Origin: Actinocatenispora sp963815125
GTDB lineage: Bacteria > Actinomycetota > Actinomycetes > Mycobacteriales > Micromonosporaceae
Assembly: GCA_963815125.1 (NCBI GenBank)
Contig: CAWFFM010000003.1
Coordinates: forward strand, 434,001 to 498,000
Reading direction: 5' to 3'
DNA: 64,000 bases
Positions 34,832-43,815 of the stretch are shown piece after piece. Position 1 is the first letter of the stretch. Each line of letters opens with the position of its first letter. Both the position numbers and the translations under genes were made by a program. Under the pieces are notes generated by a model, which was not told the DNA's origin, searched no databases, and worked only from the letters and a program-made list of their open reading frames with translations.

Positions 34832-35186
34832 CCGGATAGCGCTGACCGGGCTGCGGGTGCACGGCCGGCACGGGGTGTACGACTTCGAGCGGGAACAGGG
34901 CCAGGACTTCGTGGTGGATGCCGTACTGGAGATGGACCTGCGCCCGGCGGCGGACAGTGACGAGGTCGCCGACACGGTGCACTACGGCGAACTGGCCGAC
35001 CGGTTGGCCGCCGTCGTGGCCGGCGAACCCGTCAACCTGATCGAGACCCTGGCCGACCGGCTGGCCACCGAGTGCCTCGCCGACCGGCGGGTGCGGGCGG
35101 TGGAGCTGACCGTACACAAGCCGCAGGCGCCGATCGCGCAGCAGTTCACCGACGTCGCGGTCACGGTGCTACGGAGCCGGGCATGA
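34824..35186 (+). CDS. folB: Dihydroneopterin aldolase
   Basis: Cleaves dihydroneopterin to 6-hydroxymethyldihydropterin and glycolaldehyde. The 120-residue product starts MADRIALTGLRVHGRHGVYD, has the catalytic-face motif GVYDFEREQGQDFVVD and ends with VELTVHKPQAPI, where Lys is the conserved active-site residue. It is overlapped on both sides by folP (8 bp) and folK (ATGA), so the three are translated as a unit. Confidence 0.97.
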   Translation: MADRIALTGLRVHGRHGVYDFEREQGQDFVVDAVLEMDLRPAADSDEVADTVHYGELADRLAAVVAGEPVNLIETLADRLATECLADRRVRAVELTVHKPQAPIAQQFTDVAVTVLRSRA

Positions 35187-35722
35187 CCACGGCCGTACTG
35201 GCGCTGGGCGCGAACCTGGGCGACCGGGCCGCGGCGCTGCGTGCCGCGGTGGCCGGGCTGGGTGACGTCGTGGTCGCCGTGTCCGGTCTGTACGAGACGC
35301 CGCCCTGGGGCGACAGCGACCAGCCGGCGTACCTGAACGCGGTGCTGCTGGCCGCCGACCAGACAGCCGGCCCGGCGGACTGGCTGTCCCGGGCGCACGA
35401 GTTGGAGGACGCGGCCGGCCGTCGCCGTGACCCGGCCCGCCGGTACGCGCCGCGCACCCTGGACGTGGATGTGATCGCCGTGTTCACCGACGGGCTGACC
35501 GGACCGGTGACCAGTGACGCGCCGGAACTGACCCTGCCGCATCCGCGGGCCGCGCAGCGGGCGTTCGTCCTGGTGCCGCTGCGGGAGGTGGCGCCGGGGC
35601 TGGAACTGCCCGGTGCCGGGCGGCTCGACGAGTTGCTGGCCCGCCCGGAGGTGGCGGCCGACGTACCGGCGGTGCGCAGGTGCGGTAGCGACGACTGGTG
35701 GGAGCCGGAGAGCAATGGGTGA
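35183..35722 (+). CDS. folK: HPPK, 2-amino-4-hydroxy-6-hydroxymethyldihydropteridine pyrophosphokinase
   Basis: Transfers pyrophosphate from ATP to hydroxymethyldihydropterin. ATG 35183 overlaps the folB stop. The 179 residues contain ALGANLGDRAAALRAAV at the N-terminus, SGLYETPPWGDSDQPAYLNA and the metal/substrate motif RYAPRTLDVDVIAV, then LPHPRAAQRAFVLVPLREVA. Length and motifs are normal. Confidence 0.97.
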   Translation: MTTAVLALGANLGDRAAALRAAVAGLGDVVVAVSGLYETPPWGDSDQPAYLNAVLLAADQTAGPADWLSRAHELEDAAGRRRDPARRYAPRTLDVDVIAVFTDGLTGPVTSDAPELTLPHPRAAQRAFVLVPLREVAPGLELPGAGRLDELLARPEVAADVPAVRRCGSDDWWEPESNG

Positions 35723-36224
35723 CGAGCCGGAACCGCAGGTACGGCCCACCAGCCCGGCCGCGTTGGTGCTGGCGGCGGTGGTGGCCGGGGCCGGCGGCTG
35801 GGTGCTGTTCGACCGGTTCTACGGGGTTCTCCCGGCGTTGCCGGTGCTGCCCGGTGTGACGCTGCTGCTGGTGGCGGCGGTGGAAGGGATCGCGGCCTGG
35901 ACGACCGGCCGGCGGATCAACCGCGCACCGGGCACCGAGCCGGTGAACCCGCTGGTGGTGGCCAGGTACGTGCTGGTGGCGAAGGCTTCGGCGACGGCCG
36001 GCGCGCTCTTCGCCGGCGCGTACGGTGGCATTCTGTTGTGGGTGGTGCAGCAGCGTGATCAGCTGAAAGCGGCCGGTGACGACGTGGTTCCGGCGGCTGC
36101 CGGTCTGGTCGGCTCGGGCCTGCTGGTCCTCGCCGCACTGTGGCTGGAACGTTCCTGCCGGATCCCGGAGCAACCGGAGGACGATCGGGACCGCGACCGG
36201 CCGGGTGGTCGTCGGGGCCGCTGA
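35715..36224 (+). CDS. DUF3180 membrane protein
   Basis: ATG 35715 overlaps the folK end by 8 bases. The 169-residue product has four predicted membrane helices (ALVLAAVVAGAGGWVLF, LPVLPGVTLLLVAAVEGIAA, ASATAGALFAGAYGGILLWV, AAAGLVGSGLLVLAALWL). The pair VARYVLVAKASATAG and YGGILLWVV is characteristic of DUF3180, found at the end of the actinobacterial folate cluster. The role is unknown. Confidence 0.9.
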   Translation: MGDEPEPQVRPTSPAALVLAAVVAGAGGWVLFDRFYGVLPALPVLPGVTLLLVAAVEGIAAWTTGRRINRAPGTEPVNPLVVARYVLVAKASATAGALFAGAYGGILLWVVQQRDQLKAAGDDVVPAAAGLVGSGLLVLAALWLERSCRIPEQPEDDRDRDRPGGRRGR

Positions 36225-36359
36225 GGCGTCTGACCGGTACGGCCAGCAGAACTGGATCGGGTGCGCCACGATGGAACGTGGCTGGTGTGAGTGCGTCGCG
36301 GTCGCAGGGCCGTCTCCCGCCCGTACCGGCTGCCCGCTGTCCGGTCGAGGGAGGCGCAG

Positions 36360-37601
36360 ATGGTGCAGGACGACGCGACGGTCCGACTGCCTGGCCGCGG
36401 TGATCCGGGGCAGACGCCCGACGGGTCCGCGCCGGAACCCCGCTACCTCCCCGGTCCCGGGGACCCGCAGGACGGCACCGGCACGGCGGAGCACGCGTTC
36501 GGCTCGGGTGGGCCGTACCGGTCCGATGACGGGTACGACGACACGCCGGTGTACCAGCCTGGTTCGGTGACCAGCTACCCGGACGAGGACCGCACCCTGA
36601 TGCTGGGCCAGGACAACTGGACCGGCCCCACCCGCTCGGCATTCGAACGGGACCGGCTGCTGGTGCACGGTGTCTGGGAGGTACTGCTGATCGTGCTGGT
36701 CGGCGGTCTGGCGCTGTTCTGCTACATCAACGCGCCGAAGATGTTCAGCAGCAGCGGCCAGCAGGCGCTGATGATCGACGCCGCGATGCTCGGCATGCTG
36801 GCCGTCGCGGTGTCCCTGTCGCTGCGTGCGGCCACCCCGAACCTGGCCGTCGGTGCGTTCTCGGCGGTGGCGGGCGTGCTGTTCATCCGGGACCAGGGGC
36901 ACGGCACGCTGGGTGCGGTGCTCCTGGCGGTGGGTGTCTCGCTGGCCGCCGGGCTGGCGCTGGGGCTGGTGGTCAGCGTGCTGCACGTACCGGCCTGGGC
37001 GGCGAGCCTGGGTGCGTTGTGCGCCGGGCTGGCCGTACTGGCGTTCCTGGACCGGCACGGCGTGATGGTGCTGCCGTCCGGCGCTTCCGTACCGGATCCG
37101 GCCCGGCACGCCTCGCTGTGGCTGATCGGCGTCGCCGGTGTTTCGGTGCTCTTCGGCCTGCTGGGGCTGATCGGTCCGTTGCGGCGGATGGTCGGCGCGT
37201 TCCGTCCGCTGGGTGACACGGCCGCGCGGCGGGGTGCCGGCGCCGGGCTGATGGCGGTCTTCGCCCTGACCATCTCGGCCGGGCTGGCCGGTGCGGCCGG
37301 GGTCGTCGGCACGATGCACACGCGGGTGGCCGGTGAGTCGTTGATGTTGCGGGATCTGCTGCTGCCGCTGGGCGCGGTACTGCTCGGCGGGGTCAGCGCG
37401 TACGGCCGCCGTGGTGGGCTGTTCGGCACCATGCTCGGTGTCGCGGCGCTGACCCTGGTGCTGCAGTACGGCACCTTCCGGAACTGGTCTCCCGGCGTGA
37501 TGGTGTACGCGGTGGCCGGCAGCGCGATCGTGCTGGGTCTGGCGGTGACCCGGATGGTGGAGTGGGGCGGCCGGTCCGACGAACTGGTGGACGCGCTGTG
37601 A
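36360..37601 (+). CDS. Orphan ABC-permease-like membrane protein (sugar-permease fold)
   Basis: ATG 36360 (GGGAGGCGC upstream) gives 413 residues. The first 100 are an acidic, Pro/Gly-rich cytoplasmic region (EDRTLMLGQDNWTGP...); then about eight helices (EVLLIVLVGGLALFCYI, MIDAAMLGMLAVAVSLSL, TLGAVLLAVGVSLAAGLALG, LLPLGAVLLGGVSAYGRRGG). The last motif, with an LLGGVSAxGxxGG pattern, resembles the conserved cytoplasmic loop of RbsC/XylH-type sugar permeases. No ATPase or binding protein lies beside it, so it may be a divergent permease acting with distant partners or have lost transport function. Confidence 0.75.
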   Translation: MVQDDATVRLPGRGDPGQTPDGSAPEPRYLPGPGDPQDGTGTAEHAFGSGGPYRSDDGYDDTPVYQPGSVTSYPDEDRTLMLGQDNWTGPTRSAFERDRLLVHGVWEVLLIVLVGGLALFCYINAPKMFSSSGQQALMIDAAMLGMLAVAVSLSLRAATPNLAVGAFSAVAGVLFIRDQGHGTLGAVLLAVGVSLAAGLALGLVVSVLHVPAWAASLGALCAGLAVLAFLDRHGVMVLPSGASVPDPARHASLWLIGVAGVSVLFGLLGLIGPLRRMVGAFRPLGDTAARRGAGAGLMAVFALTISAGLAGAAGVVGTMHTRVAGESLMLRDLLLPLGAVLLGGVSAYGRRGGLFGTMLGVAALTLVLQYGTFRNWSPGVMVYAVAGSAIVLGLAVTRMVEWGGRSDELVDAL

Positions 37602-37626
37602 CCGGCACGGGTCGTAGACTCGGCTG

Positions 37627-37932
37627 ATGGTCGACTCCACCTCCGGGTCCGGTACCTCGTTGGACGAGCTGGACGCGCTGTCCACCGAGCAGCTGCGCGA
37701 GCGGGCCTTCGCCCTGGCCCGGCAGCGGCACGACCGGCACTTCTTCGCCGATCTGGTACGGCATCTGCCGCATGCCCGGGAGAGTGCGTTGCTGGACGAT
37801 TCGACCGGTTCGATCGGCGAGTTCTTCGACGAGGTGATCGGGATCTGGCGGGAGTTCACCGGCCGGTCGGCCTACGGCGAGGCGGAACCGCTGATCCGGG
37901 CCCGTTTCATCGACTACCTACTGAAGCACTGA
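37627..37932 (+). CDS. Conserved small hypothetical protein (101 aa)
   Basis: ATG 37627 lies 25 bp after the permease-like gene. The product is helical and soluble: LSTEQLRERAFALARQRHDR, HFFADLVRHLPHARE, then GSIGEFFDEVIGIWREFTG, ending PLIRARFIDYLLKH. No named domain was recognised, but codon use and the helical pattern look genuine. It probably shares the transcript of the preceding gene. Function unknown. Confidence 0.75.
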   Translation: MVDSTSGSGTSLDELDALSTEQLRERAFALARQRHDRHFFADLVRHLPHARESALLDDSTGSIGEFFDEVIGIWREFTGRSAYGEAEPLIRARFIDYLLKH

Positions 37933-38013
37933 TAGATCATCATCGATACCTGAATGTTATCTGGCAGCCGGCTGTGCGGTGTATGGATCTTGCTCGCCGG
38001 GTATCCGTGAAAC

Positions 38014-38493
38014 ATGGCATTCATGTCTGGACGTGTCCGTTCCGCAGCGGGCACCTGTGCGATCGCCACCCTGGTGCTGGTGCTGGCGTTCGGTAACCCG
38101 GCGTACGTCGACTGGGCGAACCGCAACGCGAACACCGACACCGCGAGTGGACTGTTTCTGCGGACGCTCGCCTGGCCCACCTGGCATCTGGAACCCGCGA
38201 ACGGTTCCGGGGCGGCTATCCGTGACCTGCTGGCCGCGGACCTCAAGGCGATCCTGCTGATCCTGCTGGTCGCCGTACTGGTCGGTGCCACCATCACGCG
38301 CAGCGGTTTCGGTGCGTTCGTGATCGGGTGGGGCTGCACCATGCTGGCGGCCGGTATCGCCGGCCTGCTCGCCGCATTCCTCGCGCACGACGCATCGCTG
38401 CACGGCGCCATGCTGGCCGCTGTCGGCGGTGCGGGGTACGGGCTGCTCGTCGGATGGTTGATCGGTCTGGCCGCCCTCACCGGTAGACACTGA
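38014..38493 (+). CDS. Small multi-pass membrane protein (159 aa)
   Basis: The start is ATG 38014 or 38023 (MSGRVRSAAGTC). One N-terminal helix (TCAIATLVLVLAFGN) is followed by an extracytoplasmic loop and three helices (ILLILLVAVLVGATITRSGF, AFVIGWGCTMLAAGIAGLLA, GAGYGLLVGWLIGLAAL). No family was recognised. It ends ahead of a strong hairpin shared with the convergent OpuCA-like gene. Confidence 0.7.
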   Translation: MAFMSGRVRSAAGTCAIATLVLVLAFGNPAYVDWANRNANTDTASGLFLRTLAWPTWHLEPANGSGAAIRDLLAADLKAILLILLVAVLVGATITRSGFGAFVIGWGCTMLAAGIAGLLAAFLAHDASLHGAMLAAVGGAGYGLLVGWLIGLAALTGRH

Positions 38494-38520
38494 CCGCACG
38501 CGCACCGGCACCGCACGCGG

Positions 38521-38553
38521 ACCGGCCGCCACCCGATGCGGGTGGCGGCCGGT
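38521..38553. terminator. Bidirectional terminator hairpin
   Basis: A perfect 15-bp stem ACCGGCCGCCACCCG/CGGGTGGCGGCCGGT with an ATG triloop lies between the convergent stops at 38493 and 38568. Confidence 0.85.
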
Positions 38554-38567
38554 TCGCGCGCTACGGA

Positions 38568-39584
38568 TCAGCCGACCTCGGCCGGCCGGCTGTCGTGCAT
38601 CGCGCGGTAGACGTCCTCCGGCGTGAGCACCCCGGTGACCCGGTCGCCGTCGCGGACCGCGACCCAACCCGTACCGCCCTCCAGCAGTACGGCCAGTGCG
38701 TCGCGCAGGGTGCCGGTGGCCGGTACGGTCGGCGGGTCGATGGCCCGGTCGAATCCGTCCACGGTGTCCGGTGCGCGCAGCGCGGTGTCCGGGATGCCGG
38801 TGACGCTGAGCCGCTTGATGCCACGGTCACCGCCGATGAACTCGGCGACGAACGAACTTGCCGGCTGGCCCAGGATCTCGGCGGGTGGCGCGTACTGCTC
38901 CAGCTTGCCGCCCTCGGAGAGCACCGCGATCCGGTCGCCGAGCCGTACCGCCTCGTCCACGTCGTGCGTGACGAGCAGGACCGTCTTGCGTACCTCGGCC
39001 TGCAGCCGCAGGAACTCCTCCTGCAGCCGGCCACGCGCGATCGGGTCCACCGCACTGAACGGCTCGTCCATCAGCAGTACGACCGGGTCGGCGGCCAACG
39101 CCCGGGCCACGCCGACCCGCTGGCGCTGACCCCCCGACAGCTCGTTGGGATAGCGTTTCCCGTACTGGCCCGGGTCCAGCCCGACCAGATCCAGCAGCTC
39201 CTCGACCCGCTGCTCGGTACGGGCCTTCGACCAACCCAGCAGCCTCGGCACCGTGGCCACGTTCTGCCGCACGGTCTGGTGCGGGAACAGCCCGACATCC
39301 TGGATCGCGTAGCCGATCCGTCGGCGCAGCGCCACCGGATCGGCGTGCGTGATGTCCTCGTCGTCCAGGCTGATCGTGCCGCCGGTCGGTTCCACCAACC
39401 GGTTGACCATCCGCAGGATGGTCGACTTACCGCAGCCGGACGGGCCCACCAGGGTGACGAGTTCACCCGCCGGTACGGTCAGGCTCAACTCCGCGACGGC
39501 GACGGTGCCGTTCGGATAGGCCTTGCTCAACCGGTCCAGTCGGATCTCCGCGGCGGCGCTCCCGGTCTCAGGGGTAGCGTCCAC
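38568..39584 (-). CDS. opuCA: Glycine betaine/choline-type ABC transporter ATPase
   Basis: GTG 39584 is preferred because GAGAGGA lies 6 bases upstream; an ATG at 39611 would extend into the divergent permease gene. The 338-residue product has Walker A GPSGCGKST, signature LSGGQRQRVGVARALA, Walker B VVLLMDEPFSAVD and the switch His in LLVTHDVDEA. The C-terminal 100 residues, including WVAVRDGDRVTGVLTPEDVY, are a CBS-type regulatory module as in OpuCA/OpuAA, used for ionic-strength sensing. It powers the permease pair on the other strand. Confidence 0.92.
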   Translation of the reverse strand: MDATPETGSAAAEIRLDRLSKAYPNGTVAVAELSLTVPAGELVTLVGPSGCGKSTILRMVNRLVEPTGGTISLDDEDITHADPVALRRRIGYAIQDVGLFPHQTVRQNVATVPRLLGWSKARTEQRVEELLDLVGLDPGQYGKRYPNELSGGQRQRVGVARALAADPVVLLMDEPFSAVDPIARGRLQEEFLRLQAEVRKTVLLVTHDVDEAVRLGDRIAVLSEGGKLEQYAPPAEILGQPASSFVAEFIGGDRGIKRLSVTGIPDTALRAPDTVDGFDRAIDPPTVPATGTLRDALAVLLEGGTGWVAVRDGDRVTGVLTPEDVYRAMHDSRPAEVG

Positions 39585-39586
39585 TC

Positions 39587-40300
39587 GTGTCCTCTCTTCA
39601 CGGAGCTTCATCTCGCGTGCTGGCGGCGGTCACCGACGACGCGGGAAACCCCTGGTTCTCCTGGTCCTACGTGCGCGAGAACAGCCACACGCTGTTGTCC
39701 GCCTTCGAGCAGCACATCGAGCTGACCGCGATCTCGGTGCTCATCGCGGCGGTCGTCGCCGTGCCACTCGGCGTACTGGCGCACCGAATATCCTGGCTCA
39801 CCGGTCCGATCCTCGCACTTTCCAGCGTGCTGTACACCATCCCGTCGCTGGGGCTGTTCGCCATCCTGGCACCCTTCGTCGGGCCGTACGCCAGCACCGT
39901 GGTGATCGGACTGGTGTTGTACGCGCTGTTGGTGATCGTGCGCAACACGTTGACCGGGTTGCGCCAGGTACCCGTCGAGGTACGTAGCGCCGCACAGGGT
40001 ATGGGGTACGGGCGAATCGGTCTGCTGACCCGCATCGAGCTGCCACTGTCGTTACCCAGCATCATGACCGGACTGCGGATCGCGACCGTGTCCACGGTCG
40101 CGATGGTCACCGTCGGCTCGGTGATCGGCGGGTACGGCGGCTTCGGGGAGCTGATCCTGGAAGGCTTCCGGAACAATTTCTACAAGGCGCAGATCATGAC
40201 CGCCACCATCGCCTGCGTACTGCTCGCCCTGGTACTGGATCTGGCCCTGGCCGGGGTCGGTCGACTGGTGATGCCCTGGGCCCGGCGGCGGGCCCGGTGA
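39587..40300 (+). CDS. Osmolyte ABC transporter permease (OpuCB/ProW-like)
   Basis: The start may be GTG 39587 (two bases from the divergent ATPase start) or GTG 39617, which has CGGAG upstream. About five helices follow the N-terminal loop (LTAISVLIAAVVAVPLGVLA, TIPSLGLFAILAPFVG). The permease coupling loop is VRSAAQGMGYGRIGLLTRIE, followed by ELPLSLPSIMTGLR. The product belongs to the BPD_transp_1 family of betaine/choline/carnitine importers. The second permease gene follows after 103 bp. Confidence 0.9.
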   Translation: MSSLHGASSRVLAAVTDDAGNPWFSWSYVRENSHTLLSAFEQHIELTAISVLIAAVVAVPLGVLAHRISWLTGPILALSSVLYTIPSLGLFAILAPFVGPYASTVVIGLVLYALLVIVRNTLTGLRQVPVEVRSAAQGMGYGRIGLLTRIELPLSLPSIMTGLRIATVSTVAMVTVGSVIGGYGGFGELILEGFRNNFYKAQIMTATIACVLLALVLDLALAGVGRLVMPWARRRAR

Positions 40301-40403
40301 GCGGGACGCCGATCCGGTACGGGACACCGGATCGGGGACGGCAGCATCGAGGACCGCAGGGTGGTATCGGCGCAGTGCGCGCCCGTGAGGAGGGCCAGCC
40401 GGC

Positions 40404-41120
40404 ATGAACGTGTTCAATCAGGCATGGGTGTGGCTCAACGACCCGTTGAACTGGACGAACTCCGACGGCATCATCGCGCTGACCTGGCAGCACCTGTGGA
40501 TCTCCGCGCTCGCCGTGCTGGCCGCCTGCGTGGTGTCCTGGCCGATCGGGATCTGGCTCGGTCACCAGGGTCGCGGTGGCGGGGTGATGGTGGCGGTGTC
40601 CAACCTGACCCGGGCCGTACCGACCCTTGCGCTGCTGTCCATCTTTCCGTTGACCTTCTTGGGTTTCGGGCCCTGGTCCGCGGTGGCCGCACTGGCGATC
40701 TTCGCGGTACCACCACTGCTGGCCAACGCCGTGGTGGGACTCAGCGAGGTGGATCCGAGTGTCCGGGACGCCGCGTACGGGATGGGCCTGTCCCGGTGGC
40801 AGGTGCTGTTCCGGGTGGAACTGCCGCTTTCGGTGCCGTACCTGGCAACCGGGTTCCGTACCGCTGCCGTGCAGGTGGTCGCGACCGCCACGTTGGCCGC
40901 CCTGGTGGGTGGTCCGGGCCTCGGCACGATCATCAACCAGGGATTCGGTCTGGGGCTGGCCACCGGCGGCGGGCAGGTACTTGCCGGCGGTCTGCTGGTC
41001 GTGGTGCTGTGTCTGATCATCGAGGGTCTGCTGGTACTTGCTGAGCGGGCGGTCACGCCCGCGTCATTGCGCTCGCGTCGCCAGCCTCGCCGTCGACTGC
41101 GCCTCGCGATGTCACGGTGA
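40404..41120 (+). CDS. Osmolyte ABC transporter permease, second subunit
   Basis: ATG 40404 (GAGGAGGGCC upstream) gives 238 residues. It is similar in layout to the first permease: LWISALAVLAACVVSWPIGI, TRAVPTLALLSIFPLTFLGF, coupling loop DAAYGMGLSRWQVLFRVELP and GGPGLGTIINQGFGLG. Together they form the heterodimeric channel of an OpuC-type importer. The basic tail (SLRSRRQPRRRLRLAMSR) is slightly long. Confidence 0.9.
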   Translation: MNVFNQAWVWLNDPLNWTNSDGIIALTWQHLWISALAVLAACVVSWPIGIWLGHQGRGGGVMVAVSNLTRAVPTLALLSIFPLTFLGFGPWSAVAALAIFAVPPLLANAVVGLSEVDPSVRDAAYGMGLSRWQVLFRVELPLSVPYLATGFRTAAVQVVATATLAALVGGPGLGTIINQGFGLGLATGGGQVLAGGLLVVVLCLIIEGLLVLAERAVTPASLRSRRQPRRRLRLAMSR

Positions 41121-41355
41121 CGATCCGGTGATTATTTCCCCTGACTGCACCAGGTCGGCGGAGGCTGGATAACGAACACGACAAGGACCGCCGTTCGAGT
41201 TGCGGCCGGAGCGACCGCAGGGTTGGCTTGTCGGGCGCGGGAGGCACCGTGTCCTGTGCTGCTGGTACACCGGCAGCGCGGGGTGTTGCGCCGACCGCTC
41301 GTCGGACACGCGGCTGACCAGGGGGGTTGAGCCGGGACACGGAAGGCGGGCAGTA

Positions 41356-42357
41356 ATGGACAAGCGGCCATCCCGGGTGATTCTCGGGATCTTGGCTGGG
41401 CTGTCGACAGCGGCGCTGATCGCCGGGTGTGGGCAGGCCGGGTCGTCCGGAACCAAGAAGGAGAGCGCGGTCAAGGGCGCCGGATGTGCGCCAGTCGCTG
41501 GCGACAAACTGGTGCTGCTGAAAGACGACAAGCAGCTACAGAATTCCGACAACATCCTGCCGGCGGTGAACAAGAAGGTCGCGACCCCGGCACTGCTGGC
41601 CAACCTGGACAAGGTGTCGGCCGCACTGGACACGCCGAAGCTGATCCAGTTGAACAAGCAGGCCGACATCGACCACAAGTCGCCGCAGAAGCTGGCGGTG
41701 GCGTTCGCCAAGGCCAACAACCTGACCTCCGGCGTCACCAAGGGATCCGGCACGGTCACCATCGGGGCCGCCGACTTCAGCGAGAACAAGACGGTCGGCT
41801 ACCTGTACGAGACGGTGCTCAAGGCGGCCGGCTATGCGGCGACCGTGAAGCCCATCGGCAACCGGGAACTGTACGAACCCTCCCTGGAGAAGGGCGACAT
41901 CCAGGTCGTCCCGGAGTACGCCGCGACCCTCACCGAGTTCCTGAACCAGAAGGCCAACGGCAAGAACGCCACGCCGCAGGCCTCGGGAGACATCGACACC
42001 ACGGTGGCGGCACTGACGAAGCTGGGCGACAAGGTCGGGCTGAAGTTCGGTAAGCCGTCCGCGGCCGCCGACCAGAACGCCTTCGGCGTCACCCAGGCGT
42101 TCGCGGACAAGTACAAGGTCACGACGTTGTCCGAGTTCGCGGCCAAGTGCAGCGGCAAGGCCACGGTTCTCGGCGGTCCGCCGGAATGCCCGAAGCGGGC
42201 GTTCTGCCAGCTCGGTCTGGAGAAGACCTACAAGATCGCGTTCGGCAAGTTCACCCCGCTGGACGCCGGTGGTGCCGGGTCCAAGAACGGGCTGAAGACC
42301 GGAAAGGTCAGCATCACGCTGCTGTTGACCTCGGATGCGGCGTTCGCTTCGAGCTGA
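41356..42357 (+). CDS. opuCC: Osmolyte-binding lipoprotein of the OpuC-type transporter
   Basis: ATG 41356 gives 333 residues with a lipoprotein signal (ILGILAGLSTAALIAGCGQA, lipobox IAGC). The OpuAC-type fold is shown by TVTIGAADFSENKTVGYLYE, AATVKPIGNRELYEPSLEKG and the hinge IQVVPEYAATLTEFLNQKAN. It captures quaternary amines such as choline, betaine or carnitine outside the membrane and delivers them to the two permeases. It has its own 235-bp upstream gap, so a separate promoter is likely. It is closed by a hairpin. Confidence 0.9.
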   Translation: MDKRPSRVILGILAGLSTAALIAGCGQAGSSGTKKESAVKGAGCAPVAGDKLVLLKDDKQLQNSDNILPAVNKKVATPALLANLDKVSAALDTPKLIQLNKQADIDHKSPQKLAVAFAKANNLTSGVTKGSGTVTIGAADFSENKTVGYLYETVLKAAGYAATVKPIGNRELYEPSLEKGDIQVVPEYAATLTEFLNQKANGKNATPQASGDIDTTVAALTKLGDKVGLKFGKPSAAADQNAFGVTQAFADKYKVTTLSEFAAKCSGKATVLGGPPECPKRAFCQLGLEKTYKIAFGKFTPLDAGGAGSKNGLKTGKVSITLLLTSDAAFASS

Positions 42358-42377
42358 CGACTGATCCGGCAGGTCAG

Positions 42378-42409
42378 AATGCGGGTCGATCCTCGGATCG
42401 GCCCGCATT
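42378..42409 (+). terminator. Terminator hairpin after the osmolyte-binding gene
   Basis: A 15-base stem AATGCGGGTCGATCC/GGATCGGCCCGCATT with one G-T wobble and a very short loop starts 21 bases after the stop and is followed by T. Confidence 0.8.
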
Positions 42410-42723
42410 TGCCGTGTCCGGGGCCGGTCCGCGCCGGTCCCGGACCTCGGTCGCGGCCGGATGATGAGGCATGGCGTAGCCGCTGGTCAAGACCCACTGC
42501 GTGGTTGCAAAAAAGTTGCTTTCGCAGGATTGAATCGCTCTGCCGAACGTGTATCGTCCCCGGCACGGCAGACCTTGCGACCGGGCCGGGCTACGGGGTC
42601 TGCCGGCAGCTACACGCGATGCGGAGCCAGTCCGCTCTCGCGCCAGTGTGAGACACCGCCCGTGCCCGGGGTCCTCCCGGTACCGGTGCGCGGTCCGCAA
42701 TGCCGGTGGGAGGAAAAACAGGC
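42410..42723. other. Leader region of the peptide ABC operon
   Basis: No gene is seen in these 314 bp. An A-rich spot (GGTTGCAAAAAAGTTGC near 42503) and GATTGAATC are the most promoter-like sequence. The 3' part is G/C-rich and could fold, but no known riboswitch core was recognised. Confidence 0.4.
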
Positions 42724-43815
42724 GTGTCAACCGCACAGACCCCGGCAGTGGAGACACCGGCGGGAGTCCGGCCCGCGCAGTCGAGTCTGCCGCGTCGTAT
42801 CTGGCGCAGCTATGCCTTCCGACGCATCGGCAAGGCCCTGCTGACCATCTACCTGGTCGCCACCTTCAACTTCTTCCTGGTCCGCCTGCTGCCCGGCAAC
42901 CCGGTCGAGGTCTTCATCAACACCCAGATGCAGCGCAGCGGCATGTCCTACGACCAGGCCGCGAACATGGCCAAGGGGCTGTACTCCTTCGATCCCGGCC
43001 AGCCGCTGATCGCGCAGTACTTCCAGTACCTGGGTGGGCTGCTGCACGGCGACCTCGGCTACTCGGTGGCCTCGCCGGGTACCACGGTGGGCAGCATCCT
43101 GGTGTCGTACCTGCCGTGGACCCTGTTCAGTGTCGGAATCGCCCTGATCATCAGCTTCTGCCTGGGCATCCTGCTGGGCATGGCGATGGCGTACTGGCGT
43201 GGTGGCGTGGTCGACCACGTCCTGTCGATCCTGGGTTCCCTGCTGCACTCGATCCCGAACTACCTGCTGGCCATCATGATCGTGGTGTTCCTGGGCATCC
43301 AGCTCAACCTGTTCGACATCAGTACGATGCGGGGCGCGTACTCGCCCGGGGTGACCCCGGAGTTCAGCGCCGACTTCTTCTCCGACGCCATGTACCACGC
43401 GGGCCTGCCGATCACCACGTACGTACTGACCACCATCGGTTCCTGGATGCTGGTGATGAAGTCGTCCACTGTGGAGACACTCAGTGAGGACTACGTCACG
43501 GTGGCCCGGGCCCGGGGGCTGCGGGACCGGCGGATCGCCACCGCCTACGTGGGCCGCAACGCGGTGCTGCCGCTGTTCTCCCAGCTGGCCATCGCGGCCG
43601 GTTTCGTGGTCGGTGGCTCGATCCTGATCGAGCAGGTCTTCCAGTACCAGGGCATCGGGTACCTGTTGTTCAAATCGGTCAACGACCGGGACTACCCGCT
43701 GATGCAGGGCATCTTCCTGGTGATCACGATCGCCGTGGTACTCGCCAACCTGCTGGCCGACCTGCTGTACGGACGGCTCGATCCACGCATCCGACTGGGC
43801 GGAGGTGGGCAGTGA
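42724..43815 (+). CDS. Oligopeptide-type ABC permease (DppB-like)
   Basis: GTG 42724 is chosen because GGGAGGA lies 9 bases upstream, rather than ATG 42700. The 363-residue product has the DppB/OppB layout: first helix ALLTIYLVATFNFFLVRLLP followed by the GNPVEVFI motif, a large extracytoplasmic loop, then TLFSVGIALIISFCLGILLG, the coupling loop VTVARARGLRDRRIATAYVG and the C-terminal ADLLYGRLDPRIRLG. It forms the channel with the next gene's product. It is the first gene of a five-gene importer plus binding protein. Confidence 0.93.
   Translation: MSTAQTPAVETPAGVRPAQSSLPRRIWRSYAFRRIGKALLTIYLVATFNFFLVRLLPGNPVEVFINTQMQRSGMSYDQAANMAKGLYSFDPGQPLIAQYFQYLGGLLHGDLGYSVASPGTTVGSILVSYLPWTLFSVGIALIISFCLGILLGMAMAYWRGGVVDHVLSILGSLLHSIPNYLLAIMIVVFLGIQLNLFDISTMRGAYSPGVTPEFSADFFSDAMYHAGLPITTYVLTTIGSWMLVMKSSTVETLSEDYVTVARARGLRDRRIATAYVGRNAVLPLFSQLAIAAGFVVGGSILIEQVFQYQGIGYLLFKSVNDRDYPLMQGIFLVITIAVVLANLLADLLYGRLDPRIRLGGGGQ

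Noticed and set aside
41121..41355. Possible riboswitch (for example c-di-AMP type) before the osmolyte-binding gene
   Set aside because: No conserved core could be recognised by eye; only an ordinary promoter gap is supported.
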